A stretch of 64,000 bases of DNA, taken from assembly GCF_037038585.1 (NCBI RefSeq), contig NC_092520.1, positions 149,915,104-149,979,103 on the forward strand, given 5' to 3'. Source of the stretch: Patagioenas fasciata. Lineage: Eukaryota > Chordata > Aves > Columbiformes > Columbidae. Below are positions 38,560-53,101 of this stretch, one piece after another; the stretch's first letter is position 1, and each line of letters starts with the position of its first letter. The position numbers and the translations under genes were made by a program. The notes below the pieces were generated by a model. The model was not told the DNA's origin. It saw nothing but the letters and a program-made list of their open reading frames with translations, and made no database searches.

Positions 38560-41550
38560 AAGTACCAGTTATCAGCATCTGGAATGCAGGAATACTGAGA
38601 TCCTCAGATCCATGTACTATTTCTTTGATATCAATATGATTACTTGTTTTTCTTCCATTGCAAGTCATTGTTTTGGGAGTTTGCAGTCTAATGCATAAAA
38701 GAGTGTGTGTTTTATTCTTCTCCCAAGCTGTGTGATTTTTTGGGTACTGCAGCTTTATTGAAAGAAAGCTTTGGAAAAAGAGCTGTTCAGCTCCACTTAA
38801 TCAGTTTCTTGTGTTCAGTGGTTTGTAGAAAGGTATACTGGTAGAAGGATCAGTGCAGATCCTTGATCAGTTTTCAAGTCTGCTGCTCTGCAGGGATGCA
38901 TTTTGGACAATCTCTTCCCCTACCTTCATTTTTTCACTCTACCTAGTCTTTAATGCTGGTAAGTCTGAAGTAGTATGTGTTGACACAGAAAAGTAGATAC
39001 AGTTCTTATGTCCTGAGTCTTCAGTTTCTAGGTACTAATTGTGCAATGCTGAATGATTTTTAAGCTCAGTGGATTCTTTGTTGATATTTTGTTAATCTAG
39101 CTCAATGGTCACTGTGCTCATTTCTCCTCTTAACTGCTAGATGTTTTCAGGATGAGAACACTGCAGCCCACAAAGCCCTCATTCCATTAACAGTGCTGAA
39201 TATCAGAGCGCAGTCTTGCTAGCTTCTCCTCTGGTGACCCCTCATTAACCTTGCCTAAAAGGCTTGCAAAGCCTTTCTCATATGCTGCAGAAATGCACAC
39301 AGAAGAACATTTGTCTCTTCTGTATGCTACTTCTTCCTCTGAATAATAGGCTGCGAACAGCAGTGTCTTCCCCTCAAATTTTCAGAAATTTGGGAAGCCT
39401 GATAAAATGCTGCTTTGTGTAACCTCAGCACAGATAGATAATTTACCTATAGACAATGTATAATTTAACAGAGCTTTGAAGTCTGTTATGGCTGTACGAT
39501 GTCAGATCACACCACTTGAAGACAGTTCATTACTACTAATTTTTTCTGCTGTGCTTTCTAGCGCATCTTTTGGGATAAAAGCTACACAGTGTTGCTCTAG
39601 TGTAGTTTAATTAAAAAAACCCCAACCCACTAGCTATCCCTGCACTACAGCTATGTAGTATTTCTGGATCTAGCAGTGGGATGTGCAGAAACCTAGTCAA
39701 ATGTGTCCATAATATGTAAAATGTACAGTCTTTCTGTTTCCTCTTTATTATCTTGCTAATAATGTGGAAGAAGGAGCAGCTCTCCAAGCTGTGCTTTTTT
39801 TTTTTTTTCTTTATTTTTTTAAAACTTTTAGAAGTTGATCTCTGTCACCTGTGAGTGTACTACCTTGTGGAAGATCGAGACCATGGGAAGATTTCAGGGT
39901 CAGGTTTGCTGTGTTGTGCAAAAAGGTTCCATGGAACTTTTGCTATATTAATTGTACTTGATATTAAGAAACAGAAAATCACCTTTGAGGATGTAGAGCA
40001 TCATTTAGCAGACCTAGTTCCTTCCACATAGAGTATTTCTCTTGTTATCCACTTGCTTGGTATCCTGTAGCATGTGTTTGAGAGTGAAGTACAGTGTGTC
40101 CCTTCTACACAACCGTGTCCATTTAGTGCCTGCTGAATTGTCCTAGGATGTAGCTCAGGCCATTTGGTGTCAGTAAACATGGACAGTGGGGCTGAGAAGG
40201 CCCTTAGTTAGGCTCTGTCTGGATGACGGGTACACTCGCATGGCCTGAGCAGAGAACAATGCCTTGCTTAGGTGGCTTTCCTGCTGCCTCAGGTGTCTGA
40301 GCTGGGCTCTGCAACCCTGTGCAGTAGTGTGATGTGCTTTGCAGATGTGTGATTTCTTGTCATGATACTAGTAGGACAGAACTCAGAAGGAAAGTTAGAA
40401 AGGAAAATGTATGCGGAATTACTCAGACCCACCAGCTATGTGTGCAACCCAGTTGAAATTTAAGGTTAATTTAGGTGCTAGAAATGTATTTTCTTCTTTA
40501 AGGATGCTGAGTGGATATTAAACCTTGGCTGAAAAAAAAGTCACCAAAGGAACACAGGCATTTTTGCGGATGAGCTTTGTGTTTTTGTGGCTTGGTACAA
40601 TATCTAATCTTGGCACTGGGGGGTTGTTTTGGGTTGGGTTTTTTGCATTTGTATAAGGCACCTAGGTACAGGGATAGGAAAAGGGAGTAAAAGGTCTGTG
40701 TGTAATTCATGCTCCTGTGAATTTAAGTACATTAGTGAAAGAGTAAGCCTATATACCTGGTTTATCATGATGACCAAGATCCCTGTTTTACATTGAATAA
40801 TGTAAACACCACTGATCACTCTTTCATGACCAAAAGAAATCAGAGAAGTACATGGATAAATGGAAACAGCTAAGAAAAGCTTATTGTATCATTCTGAGCT
40901 GAACAATTGCTTCACTTGCTGCCTGTCTCTGTTCAGGCCCCTGGCACTGTAGAACCATGGGTCACGTGCTGGGAAGCCTTGCTGTTTGTCCTGGCTTGTC
41001 AAAACAATTTAATGTAGGTGGAAAGGCATGAATGAAATGAACGGAGTGGGCTTGATGCATCTGTTTCAGTTTGTTGGAAGGGCAGCCCAGTGATTGGGAT
41101 GTGACACTCAAGTCCTCCAGGGAAGCTATCAGTTCAGGAAGAACAATGCTGGCCATTTTATGGGATAGTTAAATCCATTTTAGGAAGCAAGCTCTCCTGC
41201 ACTTTGACAGCTTTGTGTATTTTTAAATATTTGGGCTATATCTGCTCAGCACGTGCTAACCCAAGATACAACAATGTGATTTGCTAACTTTTAGACATAG
41301 AGCATTGTCTAAGGTTGTTTCATTATGGTAAAAAAAAGAGACTGGGGAAGGAGGGAGGGGAGACTGTTTTTTAAATTTTGCTGGTAGGAATTCCAAAATA
41401 CATTGGTCTTTGAAGGATAGGATATCCACACATATATTATTAGCGGTTCTTAAAGTAGTGGTTTCTTTATAAAATTTTTCAAGTTTCCGTGGCTTATGCA
41501 AAGGCAGCTTATGTGTCTTTGTATTTTGTTTAGTTTCTGGCTGTTTGATG

Positions 41551-41578
41551 TAAAAATAAAATAAAAATAAAATAAAAT
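41551..41578. repeat. (AAAAT)n simple repeat
   Basis: Short AAAAT/AAAT units on an AT-rich background of intron 1. Confidence 0.85.
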
Positions 41579-44500
41579 ATTGCATTTGTTTAACCAATTT
41601 TATACTTTGTGATACTGAAACATTAAGTTGTGAAACCTCTGTTTTGCTTCCAGATGAAAACAGCAAATACATGCTGAAATGATCCGCCTATACTAGGATC
41701 CTACTATATACCTATTTAGACTATGAGCTACAGGAAAAAGTCTTCAGAAGATCGTCTTATTTGGTTCACCCTCAAGATAACTTCATTAAATGGAGTGCTT
41801 ATTTTGGTTGATATGCCACAAATGTTTTTGCGACCTCTTTTGAGGTGGAGATGGAGCTGAGGGTCTTGCATTCCTGCGGAGTCCAGCTCAATGACCGCAG
41901 TGGGTTCCAAGTATTGCCCCATGTAGCTGCCTTGTTGAAAAGACACATCTGGGCCTTGGAGTCTCTTGGAGTATACATTTACAACACAGGATTGTGAAAG
42001 CTATCCCCTTCCCAAATTCTTGAAAAATGCTCTTTTAAATTCTCACTAAGTGATGATGGCTTCTTTCTCTCTGCTACAGCTCTGCTGTGTGTGGATTGTG
42101 TGTGGATTTCATGTGATACCAAGATGTTCTCATTCCCTTGCCCTTCCCCAAGTATTCATACATAATGTGGCTGGTAGCACTATTTCTCAGTCTCTCAAAT
42201 TACATATGGCGCTCTCTTTTCTTCTTATCTTAATGTTTTAGTATCTGCAGCTGCTTAAATTGCATCTTTGTAAAAGAAAGAACATGAAGTCACATTTGTC
42301 CATACTAACAGTTCAAAGGATGCCAAAATGTAGTAGTTGAGATGAGCTTTATTCTAGTACATCTCTGTGCAGTCTGTGTTATCTCACTATCTCAAATGTT
42401 TTAAGGTTCTGGTGTATGGAGTACTTGAGTTTTGAAAGTGTACTTATAATTTTTAAATTGCATGTTGGCCTATAGGCTATTTGCGAGTTGCATTAGATTG
42501 TAGTTTGTATGAGTATAGCCAGTCATTATGTATACAGATTCATTTTGTTGGTGTAATTGTACATGAGATCTCAGTGTTCTCCTGAACATGAAGGTTGTTT
42601 GAAGTATATTCACCCTTTTCTGTTTCCTAGAGTTAGTGTTCCTTTAAGGAAAGAAATATAAATAACTGTTATGGATGAGTGTATGGGTTGTGTATCCAAG
42701 GAAATGGGGGCGGTTAAAGGTAGTATGCATTGCTAGTCATATGAAACAAGTGGCCTCTCTGTCTTTTTCTTATGACTCTGTTTAATGTTCACTTTTGCTG
42801 CTGCAATATACTGCTGAAGGGTGTGATGTTTCCTTGGTTTCAAAAACATAGCTGTCTTCCCTGGCTGAAATTTGTTGGCTAGTGTTTGTGCCCAAACTTG
42901 TTGCAGATCATTAGGGCACTGTGACTTTCAAAGCAGTGTTGAATTACTTAGTATATTGTCACTGTCTTGGTGGGATTTTTTTTTAATGCCAGCACTGAAG
43001 TGCTGAGTGTCTGTTTTAAATGTCACAGATATGTTTGCAGGAACATGATGCTACCATTGATGTGACCAGAAAGAGAAATGAGTCAAAATATGCATGCCTG
43101 TTCATTGATAAGAGTGATTACCACTTCTAAGTTTCTATTTGGGGCTAGTAGTACAGTGGTAGGGAAGTCTTACCACTGAGTAAGACCCTTAGGGGAGATT
43201 AGGTTTACATAGACTAAGATGAGAATTTAATGTCAAGTGCAGTCTAAAGCTGGTTAGTAGTGTTCATGGTAGATAACTTGTTAGAATGCCCAAAATAAAG
43301 GAAATTTTGCCCAGATATATATCTAAAATCCAGGTTTTGGACAAAACCAAATGCAGGTGTTCATATTACATAGCTAAATTTAGGTGACATGCAAGTAATT
43401 GTTGCAGCCTTGTTTTTATAATTACCATATATAATAATTGTATTTACAGCTATACAGTAACTTTAAAATGTGAATTATATGCGTCAAGTGCAGAGACTGA
43501 AAAGACTCTGCTTTATTTTACTGTACGAATTATTTTTATTGCAATTTTGTATTGCTTGAAGTACTGGGTGTTTCTTGGAAGCATGTGTGGATGGTCTTGT
43601 TGGCTGATGTACCTATTGCAGCTCACTGCTTTCCTCTGTCAGCTATTAGTAACAGTCAAGATTAACTGGTTTTAAACAAAACTTGTGCTGCCTTGTTCAT
43701 TGTAACAAAAAGAAAGCTATTAGATGGGTAAGATAGCTCAAATGAAGTGTTGATTCCGTATTAAAAAAAAAAAATCCAACACCTAAACAGATGTGAATAC
43801 TGAAATGTTTGCAAAGTATTTCTGCAAACACGTTATATTGAAATTTGTGCAAGTATGCTTATGCAGGAGTGAGAAGAGGTGGTAGCGCTAATTTCTGCAG
43901 AGGGAAAGAGTTGCAGGATTGAATGCTTTTGATGTCTATAGACTAAATTTGCGAGACTTAAGAATTTAGCATCTTCCTAAGCAACTGTAAATGTATGTAT
44001 GTGGTTGACATTCATAGACACTGATGAGCTACTGAGCCCTGAGGTAATTTAAAACCTGTTTTCAAACTTTCACCTTGAAGACTTTTAGACTTCTGAAAAC
44101 TGGAGCTTCATCTGGAAATGAAGTTTTTCCATGCCCAGAGATAGTGTGTGAACCTCTTAAAAAAAGTTAACGGTCGAAGTGAATATAGGATGGTTTAGAT
44201 ATTAGCATGCTGTTTGGTATTGAGAAAACACATTACCTGTAAACAAAGGAGGAAGAATTACTGCCTGGAGGTTAAGAGGAGGTTGTGAGCAGTGAAAGTA
44301 AACCCTGCCTGTTTTTACTACCTCCTTTTAATTGAGCAGGGAATATGGAAGGGAGTGACTTAAAATTATTAGTCAGATTTGACAGAGATCACTCTTTATT
44401 CCTAAATAACTGCTGAAACAGTGATTCTAAAATTCTGGGCTTTAAACGTATCCTGAATTGTGATGTTTTTATTTTTTTTTTTAATACAAGCTGTATATGT

Positions 44501-45341
44501 ATATTTATCTCAGTTGATCAGTCTGTCTAACATGGCTTCTGCATTGGTAAGTTTACAGCACTGAATGACACAAAGAGACTGTTTTCTCTTGAGATGTGCA
44601 GCTTATTCTGATAATAGCTGTTCAGACTCCTGATGATATTCGATAGCCAGTTTTTGGTAGGTAATACAGCAATGTTTTCCAGGAATGCTTTTTCGTGATC
44701 TGTCCCTGGCCAAAAGATTGCTTTCTGTCTCTAGTGTGAGTTATGTTTTTGTTTTCCTTGATGCTAGATTACAGGAAACTTGCTCAATCATGAGGTCATG
44801 CTTTTAATCAAAGAAAATCTGGCATGTTCCCTTGTTCTTCTGTAGTTGTACATACTTTTACATGTTAGAGAGGTTTGATGGTCTAGTCCCTATGTGGAGG
44901 ACTAATCCAATCTATTACCAGGAGTCTGGATATTATGCACAGAGGAATAACTAAAGATTATTGTTTTGTACAGCCTGAGAAGCTTTAAATGATCCAATTT
45001 TGTCTGCTTTTGAACACTTCAGTATTTGAGGACATTATACCCCTTGCACCTCAAGTCAGGCAATGATTTTAGAGTAGGGAAAGAGAAAACAGGAAGAGGA
45101 GATAATCTACAGACTCCCAGTTCTTACCCCTGAGAGCAGTCAAATTGTAAGGAAAAAACAGGATAAAAAAGACTATAATATGTCTTCTAAATAGAGTGTT
45201 TAAAGGTAATTGTAAACAAAATGGCATTTAAAACTGCTAATTTACTTGTTCACTGACTGTACCCAACTGTTTTTCAAGTTGCTGCTTCTCTGAATAAGAA
45301 ATAAAGCAAAGCTTTCTAACGTACCTTTTCTTTTTCGTTAG

Positions 45342-45514
45342 GATCGGAAGCTGTCTAAGTCAGAGCGACAAAGATTTAAAGAGGAAGCTGGGATGCTTAA
45401 AGGGCTTCAGCATCCCAATATTGTCAGATTCTATGATTCCTGGGAGTCTACAGTCAAAGGAAAAAAATGTATTGTTCTTGTGACGGAACTTATGACATCT
45501 GGAACATTGAAAAC
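45342..45514 (+). CDS. WNK1: WNK1 exon 2: helix C and beta-4/5 of the kinase N-lobe
   Basis: This 173 nt exon lies between TTTTTCGTTAG and AC|gtaagt. It adds 57 codons plus two bases: [20 protein letters not shown]..., then [35 protein letters not shown]. It supplies helix C and the hinge region of the kinase. The helix-C glutamate that pairs with the catalytic lysine in human WNK1 (E268, second Glu of KEEA) is kept. The residue two further on (human E270) is Gly, encoded GGG. Thr258 of human is Ser. Retaining intron 2 would give a stop at once (ACG TAA). Confidence 0.96.
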
Positions 45515-47889
45515 GTAAGTAAATTTAGGCATGTCAAATAATGTAAGAATCATTAGCACAAAATCAGAGCGCTCGAAATAGATGATATTTCAGACTTCCT
45601 GTTTAAGAAGAGTCTTATTAGCACTACGGAGTATGGTGGGACATCCTTTAAGTTTGCAAGCTTGTCGGATTTGTCTTTGTAAATGTCCTAGTAGGAATAT
45701 GCAGAAAACTTTCAGATTTTGAGAGCTCAGGAAGACAAAGCTTATTTTAGCTTCTCAGAATCTTTCATTTTCCTCTCCAGCTACCTTCCAGTTAGCAAGA
45801 GTTTGTTTGTAAAGTTCAAAACATGAATTAGTTCACCTTATTGGGAAGGTTTTGAGTGTTACTACAGGACAAATAATATGTAAAAAGTAAAAAAAAAAAC
45901 AACCCACCACCTGTCTGTTTAGCTGAACCTTTGTAAAGTAGTACCTAACAAAAATCTGAAAGTATGCAGATGCCTGCAATTTCAACCTGTGAAGTAGTAG
46001 ATGAGTGAAACTAGGTCTATTTTTAAGCCGGAGTTAAAAAGTAGACACCAAGAAATCGAACTGCTGCGGGGGCCCTCTGGTGGTATGTGGAGCCTGTGGG
46101 GAGTGGCAGTGAAATCACGCCTTTGCCTTCCACCGGAGAAACTTGCAGAGCTGTGAGCTGGTTTTTGAGCATCCAGTCACCATTAATCTACAAAAATAAA
46201 ACTGCCAGCATTTGAAATTCAGGGATTGTGGGTTGTTGTCTTAATTCAGTGCCTATTTAAGTCTTGGAGAGGCATTCAAATCTTAAATGTGTCAGCAGGC
46301 TGTAGGAGCTGGAAACAATTTGCAATCTAGTTGGTTAAAATAGCCTGTGAACGTCTTACGTTTTTATGATGCTTATTGATAGCCACAAATGGACATACTT
46401 AAAGAAGGAAAAAATGTCTCTTTGGGAGTCTGGACTGCATGTACAGGGAAGTGTTTGTCTCTTGAAATAGTGCTGGAGGGCTTTCTTTTTAGCCATGTGT
46501 GCAGGGAAGACTTTTCTGAGGTCGATAGTTCAGTTAAAATAATAGATCTGTTGCTTCATGTGCTTTTTTCAGAGCAGTAGCAAAGTAAAGGTTTTATAGC
46601 TCTATATAGAAGCCTTCAAAGAAAGTTACCTAATTTTATGCTAGAATATGTAGTGTTAGTTTTAACTTTTTTCTCCCTTTCTTACTCCTTTCTCCCCTAT
46701 TTGGATTGGCTTGTTATGTGGAGGCATAAGCAAGATGATATAGAAACAACAGGCAATCATAAAGTAGGGTGTTGGTAGGAAGAAATACCTCAGGTTTTCT
46801 GGCTGTGGGATTATTTTGTACTGTGAGGTATGAAGGTCTTTTTGTTCAGAGAGAACTAACAGAATTTTTTTTTTTTAAGCAGTGGACTCCTGGATGGCCT
46901 TTTTCCCCACCATTGTATAGTTTGTGTTATAATTGTGATTTAGTTTATTCTTGTGCACTTCACTTGAGGTTTGTTAGGTAAACTACATGGGAAATTTCTG
47001 ATGTGCCGGATTTAATATAATTAAATACTTAACATACCTGTGTCATATTCCTAGATTTACAATGCACACTAGTTTGCTTATAATATTTGGCTGTTGCTTC
47101 CATATCTTTTTTCAGTATGCTTACATTACCTGCATTTAATATAATTTTGTGATTTGGGACACAGACATTGTTGTCACTTGATGTAAAAAAGTGAACAGAA
47201 GAAAAGCATGGTGATATCTTAAAGAAAATGTTCTTTTTCTTTAGTATCTGTATACATTTAGACACACACACAAATAATATTAAAATCTTGTGGGCTCATT
47301 CTTTTCAAATGCTGTCAGGGTAGATTTCTAATTTTGCATGAAGAAAAGTTCCTGAACATTTGCGTACCAGTGGAAAGGCTTTGCAACTCAATTGTTGTAA
47401 ATATTTAAACTGCTTTGTGATATTGTATGCTATTATGGAATTAAAATATTTGGGAAAAAAAAAAAGGTTGTCTATTTTAAGTCTTAGTTATAGTGTTTAT
47501 GAAGACAGCAATTTTTAATCTGACCTGGGTCTTGGCCACTACTTTTGTCTGAAACTGTTGTAGTGTGTGTTCCTGATCCACATCAAATGAATGTGTCAGC
47601 TGTCCGGTAGGGCACGTAGCTTCATAACAACCTCTGCCAACTTAGGAGGGTTACCTATAGCTCCTCGAGCTGAGATGCTGTAGGTCAGTAGCCTTCCTGC
47701 TTGAAAAAACCCCAGCAAACCTTGAGACGAAAAGCCAAACTCTAGTTCCTGTTTCTCTCTATTCATTGAAGCTAACTATTAAGAAAGATTTGTCTTCTCA
47801 TCTTTGCTTTTAATCTGTGCAATATCAAATAGCTATCTTTTTTTTAAATTGAAAACTACCCCTTAAAATACGCAAGAAAGACAGTGATT

Positions 47890-48305
47890 AAGCAGGAGCA
47901 AGCTCAGGGAGGGGCTGGCATACCTGCTCTGTGAGGAAAAACTGAGGGAACTTGGCTTGGTCATCCTGAAGAAGAGGATCCTTTGGGGCAGACCGAACAG
48001 CAGCCTTGCAGGGCATATGAGGGATTCAGTCAGGCTCTTCACAGTGGTGCATAGTAGGAGGATTGGAAACAACAGGCATAAATTGAAATAAGAGGTTCAG
48101 ACTGATACAAAGAGAAGCTGTTTCAGTGGTGACAGTCATGCAGTGGAATGGGTTCTCTCAGGACATCGTGCAGGCTCCATCCTTGGAGATATTAGAAACT
48201 TGGTTGGCTACATCCCAGAGTAACCGTGGCTGACCCTACCTTGAGCAGAAGCTTAGACTAGAAAGCCTCCTGACATCTCTTCAAGCCTGAGTTATCCTAT
48301 GATAA
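47890..48305 (+). mobile_element. Old diverged CR1 copy
   Basis: Recognisable CR1 landmarks remain in order on the + strand: AAACTGAGGGAACTTGG (from GGCTGAGGGAACTGGG), CCTGAAGAAGAGGATC (from CCTGGAGAAGAGGAGGCT), CAGTGGAATGGGTT (from CATTGGAACAGGCT), CCATCCTTGGAGATATT, and a decayed 3' end TGAGTTATCCTATGATAAT. The reading frame is broken throughout. It is much more diverged than the copy at 38077 and is probably an early insertion. Confidence 0.82.
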
Positions 48306-50058
48306 TAGGAATATTGAAAACATACTGGCTAGTAGGCTTGTCTGTATTTTTATATATTTATATATGTTTCCATTTTAAAGTGTTTTCTGCCTTAAGTGAC
48401 ATGTGACTTAGTTCATGACAGTGTTATGGAAAAATGACAGCAGCACTGCAGGATGCTGGGTGAGGGTTGGACACAGGTCCTTTAACAGTGAGAAGCTGGC
48501 AGTGGACTAGCATATTTGAAACGAAGAATGTAATTAGGGATTCCAGATGCTGAACTGAAGTGCCCCTACCATGTGATCTTTGGAACAGGCTCAAGAGAGA
48601 TGAATGAGGATTGTGTCAATAGCAAGAATTCAAGTGGTAGCTGATGTGATCCAGAACCTCCTTCGGTTTGTCTCCTTCCTCGGCTTTTTCCATGCCTGTC
48701 TTTACATTCTGTTTTGAGACTGGATTTCCTTCTGGAGCTGATTGCCTCCTGATTGCCTTTACAGACCTGTTATCACAACAGGATTATTGTCAGCAGCTTG
48801 ATTTTTCCAGATCTTCTTTTGAACTGGAGAAATTAAAGTAAAAGGGATTAATATACTGCATTTTTGTCCTGATTAAATGGATATACAGAAGAGACTGAAC
48901 ACTACCACAGAATAATTGAACATGACTTGGTTTATTTTAAGACTGTGGTTGCTAGACTCCATGCTTGCCACAGAATTTACTACCAGTCTTGCGGTAGTGT
49001 GAAGCTGGTCTTTGAGTAACATTGGATAAAGTCCCTGCTCTACACACACACTAGTTCTTTTCTCCAAATGTATTCCAGCCCATACTTTTTCAAAAGGAAG
49101 AAAACAACAGCTCTTCACTTAAAATTGTTTTACCCAAATAAGAGTTGTGAGAATACACTGCCAGAAAGCCCTAGAATACTGTCATAGGTTATTCATCTTG
49201 TGGCATCTCTAATCTGTTGAAGTTAAGGAGTAGAATAAGGTTGTAGTCTTAGGTCATAAGCATTGGAAAATATTTTTGGTATGAAATTTGACTCTTCTGA
49301 CATGGGATTTTAAAAAGAGGCAATGCTAGAACAATTAAGGTTGGACCATATTCTACCTGCAGAGGGATACTGACCTTATGTATGAACTCTCCCATGTCAA
49401 TTATTTGACAGAGCCTTTTTAAAGATTTCCACGTCCCATCCATATCTATCCATACTTTCCAAGTAGTGAGTAGTAACCAGTCATACTGAGGTCATGGAAC
49501 CCCATCTGGCACCACAGAAGGGATCTCTAGGAATTTCTAATTCGCTTGGCAACTCAACAAGTGAATTAGAAGCAGGTTTAAAGTGTAACCTGGAATCCTT
49601 GACCAGAGTGCTTGGACTGATATTGATAAACCTTGGTGTAACGACTTCAGAGCTCTTGCATGGTTTGCAACAACTCTATTTGGTTGTTATTAGCATTTGG
49701 GCGTTGGTGCCCCACTTACCCTCTTAATGAATAGATAAAGAATAGTTGTATTACATCAGTTTTTAATTATATTTTTCAGGGAAGTGGTGCCTCAAAAGCA
49801 AGCCAACTGCCTAATTATCGTAGAGTGACTTTGTATACAAATGAATTATTAGCTATAGGTCAAGCATTTCACTTTTATCTTCCAGCACTATGGTGTCCTG
49901 GCTAGAAGAAAAGGGGTAGAAATTCTGAGTAGGGCAGCTTAAGTTTTGGAAGGGGAAATCATCTTCAGCTCCTCTAAAGTCTTGAAATGCCCATGTAGAT
50001 TTTTCAATAGAAAGTGAAGTTGAAATTTGTGCATCTCCTTATTGCTTTCTTACTTCAG

Positions 50059-50397
50059 TGTGGGAAACTACGGCAGGTCCATGGATTCCCTGACAGAGGG
50101 TATGGAAACAGAAATTAGCCTTGAAGATATTAAGGCCTATCCACGAGAAAGATGGGAATAAAAGGAGTATCTGGATATATTAAGATGTACTCATGAGAAA
50201 GAAGGGAGTAAAAGAGTAAAATTGACATTAGCAGAATTAGTCAATGATATGTTACTATTGCAACCTGTAACCAATAGCAAAAAGACACAGAAACTGGTAA
50301 AGACTATATGAAAAAGTGTTTGTGGCAATAAATGGAGACTGCTGCTTGTACGTAAGAAGAACTTTGTCTATGTCGTTTGTCTGTCTCAATTGCGACA
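50059..50397 (+). mobile_element. Solo LTR of an endogenous retrovirus
   Basis: The 339 bp segment starts TGTGGGAAAC and ends TTGCGACA (TG...CA). It is flanked on both sides by the same 6 bp, CTTCAG (50053-50058 and 50398-50403), as expected for a retroviral target-site duplication; six bases fit class II (ERVK/alpharetrovirus-like) elements. In the + orientation it has a tandem direct repeat with a 50 bp period (50127-50176 and 50177-50219) in the place of a U3 enhancer. It also has a CCAAT box (50271-50275), a TATA-like TATATGA (50305) and an AATAAA signal (50327-50332). No second LTR or gag, pol or env sequence is present, so it is a recombination remnant. It is in the sense orientation of WNK1 and ends 80 bp before exon 3. 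Confidence 0.85.
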
Positions 50398-50477
50398 CTT
50401 CAGAGCAGTAACTGATACAGCATAATCTACTACTTGTCAGCAGAATCTGTTTAACCTGCTGTAACTTTTTTCATTAG

Positions 50478-50698
50478 GTATTTGAAAAGATTTAAAGTGA
50501 TGAAAATTAAAGTACTGCGAAGCTGGTGCCGTCAGATACTGAAAGGCTTACAATTTCTACACACGCGCACTCCTCCCATTATTCATAGAGACTTAAAATG
50601 TGACAACATCTTTATTACTGGCCCCACTGGATCAGTCAAGATTGGAGACCTCGGGCTGGCAACCCTGAAACGAGCTTCTTTTGCCAAAAGTGTGATAG
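50478..50698 (+). CDS. WNK1: WNK1 exon 3: catalytic loop and activation segment
   Basis: This 221 nt exon (TTTTTTCATTAG| to ATAG|gtaagc) encodes [17 protein letters not shown] through KSVIG. By eye it matches human WNK1 at every residue I can compare. It carries the catalytic loop [10 protein letters not shown] (HRD Asp, human D349) and KIGDLGLAT, where DLGL replaces DFG. The two Leu backbones of DLGL form the chloride-binding site in WNK1. The activation-loop serines are in [11 protein letters not shown] (human S378 and S382; S382 is the key autophosphorylation site). The exon starts with the third base of the Thr codon split with exon 2 and ends after the first base of a Gly codon. Confidence 0.97.

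Positions 50699-53101
<2,403 letters not shown>

Larger units (their letters stand above)
11383..45341 (+). other. WNK1: WNK1 intron 1 (about 34 kb)
   Basis: The intron runs from donor GTAAAA to acceptor TTTTTCGTTAG, with a branch-like CTAAC at about 45316-45320. It is AT-rich and holds no coding exon I can support; open frames are short and featureless. It contains two CR1 copies, many T-rich or A-rich simple repeats, and otherwise unique sequence. In humans, large deletions within WNK1 intron 1 raise WNK1 expression and cause familial hyperkalaemic hypertension, so this intron is known to hold regulatory sequence in mammals. Which parts correspond here cannot be told by eye. Confidence 0.93.
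45515..50477 (+). other. WNK1: WNK1 intron 2
   Basis: A 4,963 bp intron from GTAAGT to TTTTTTCATTAG. It holds an old CR1 copy (about 47890-48305) and a solo LTR (50059-50397) close to its 3' end. The remainder is AT-rich unique sequence with no exon I can support. A CTCF-like core GGCCCTCTGGTGGT lies at 46071-46084. Confidence 0.94.

Noticed and set aside
41256..41672. 138-codon antisense frame in intron 1
   Set aside because: It runs through an AAAAT repeat and T-rich DNA, with low-complexity Phe/Tyr/Lys content; not a credible exon.
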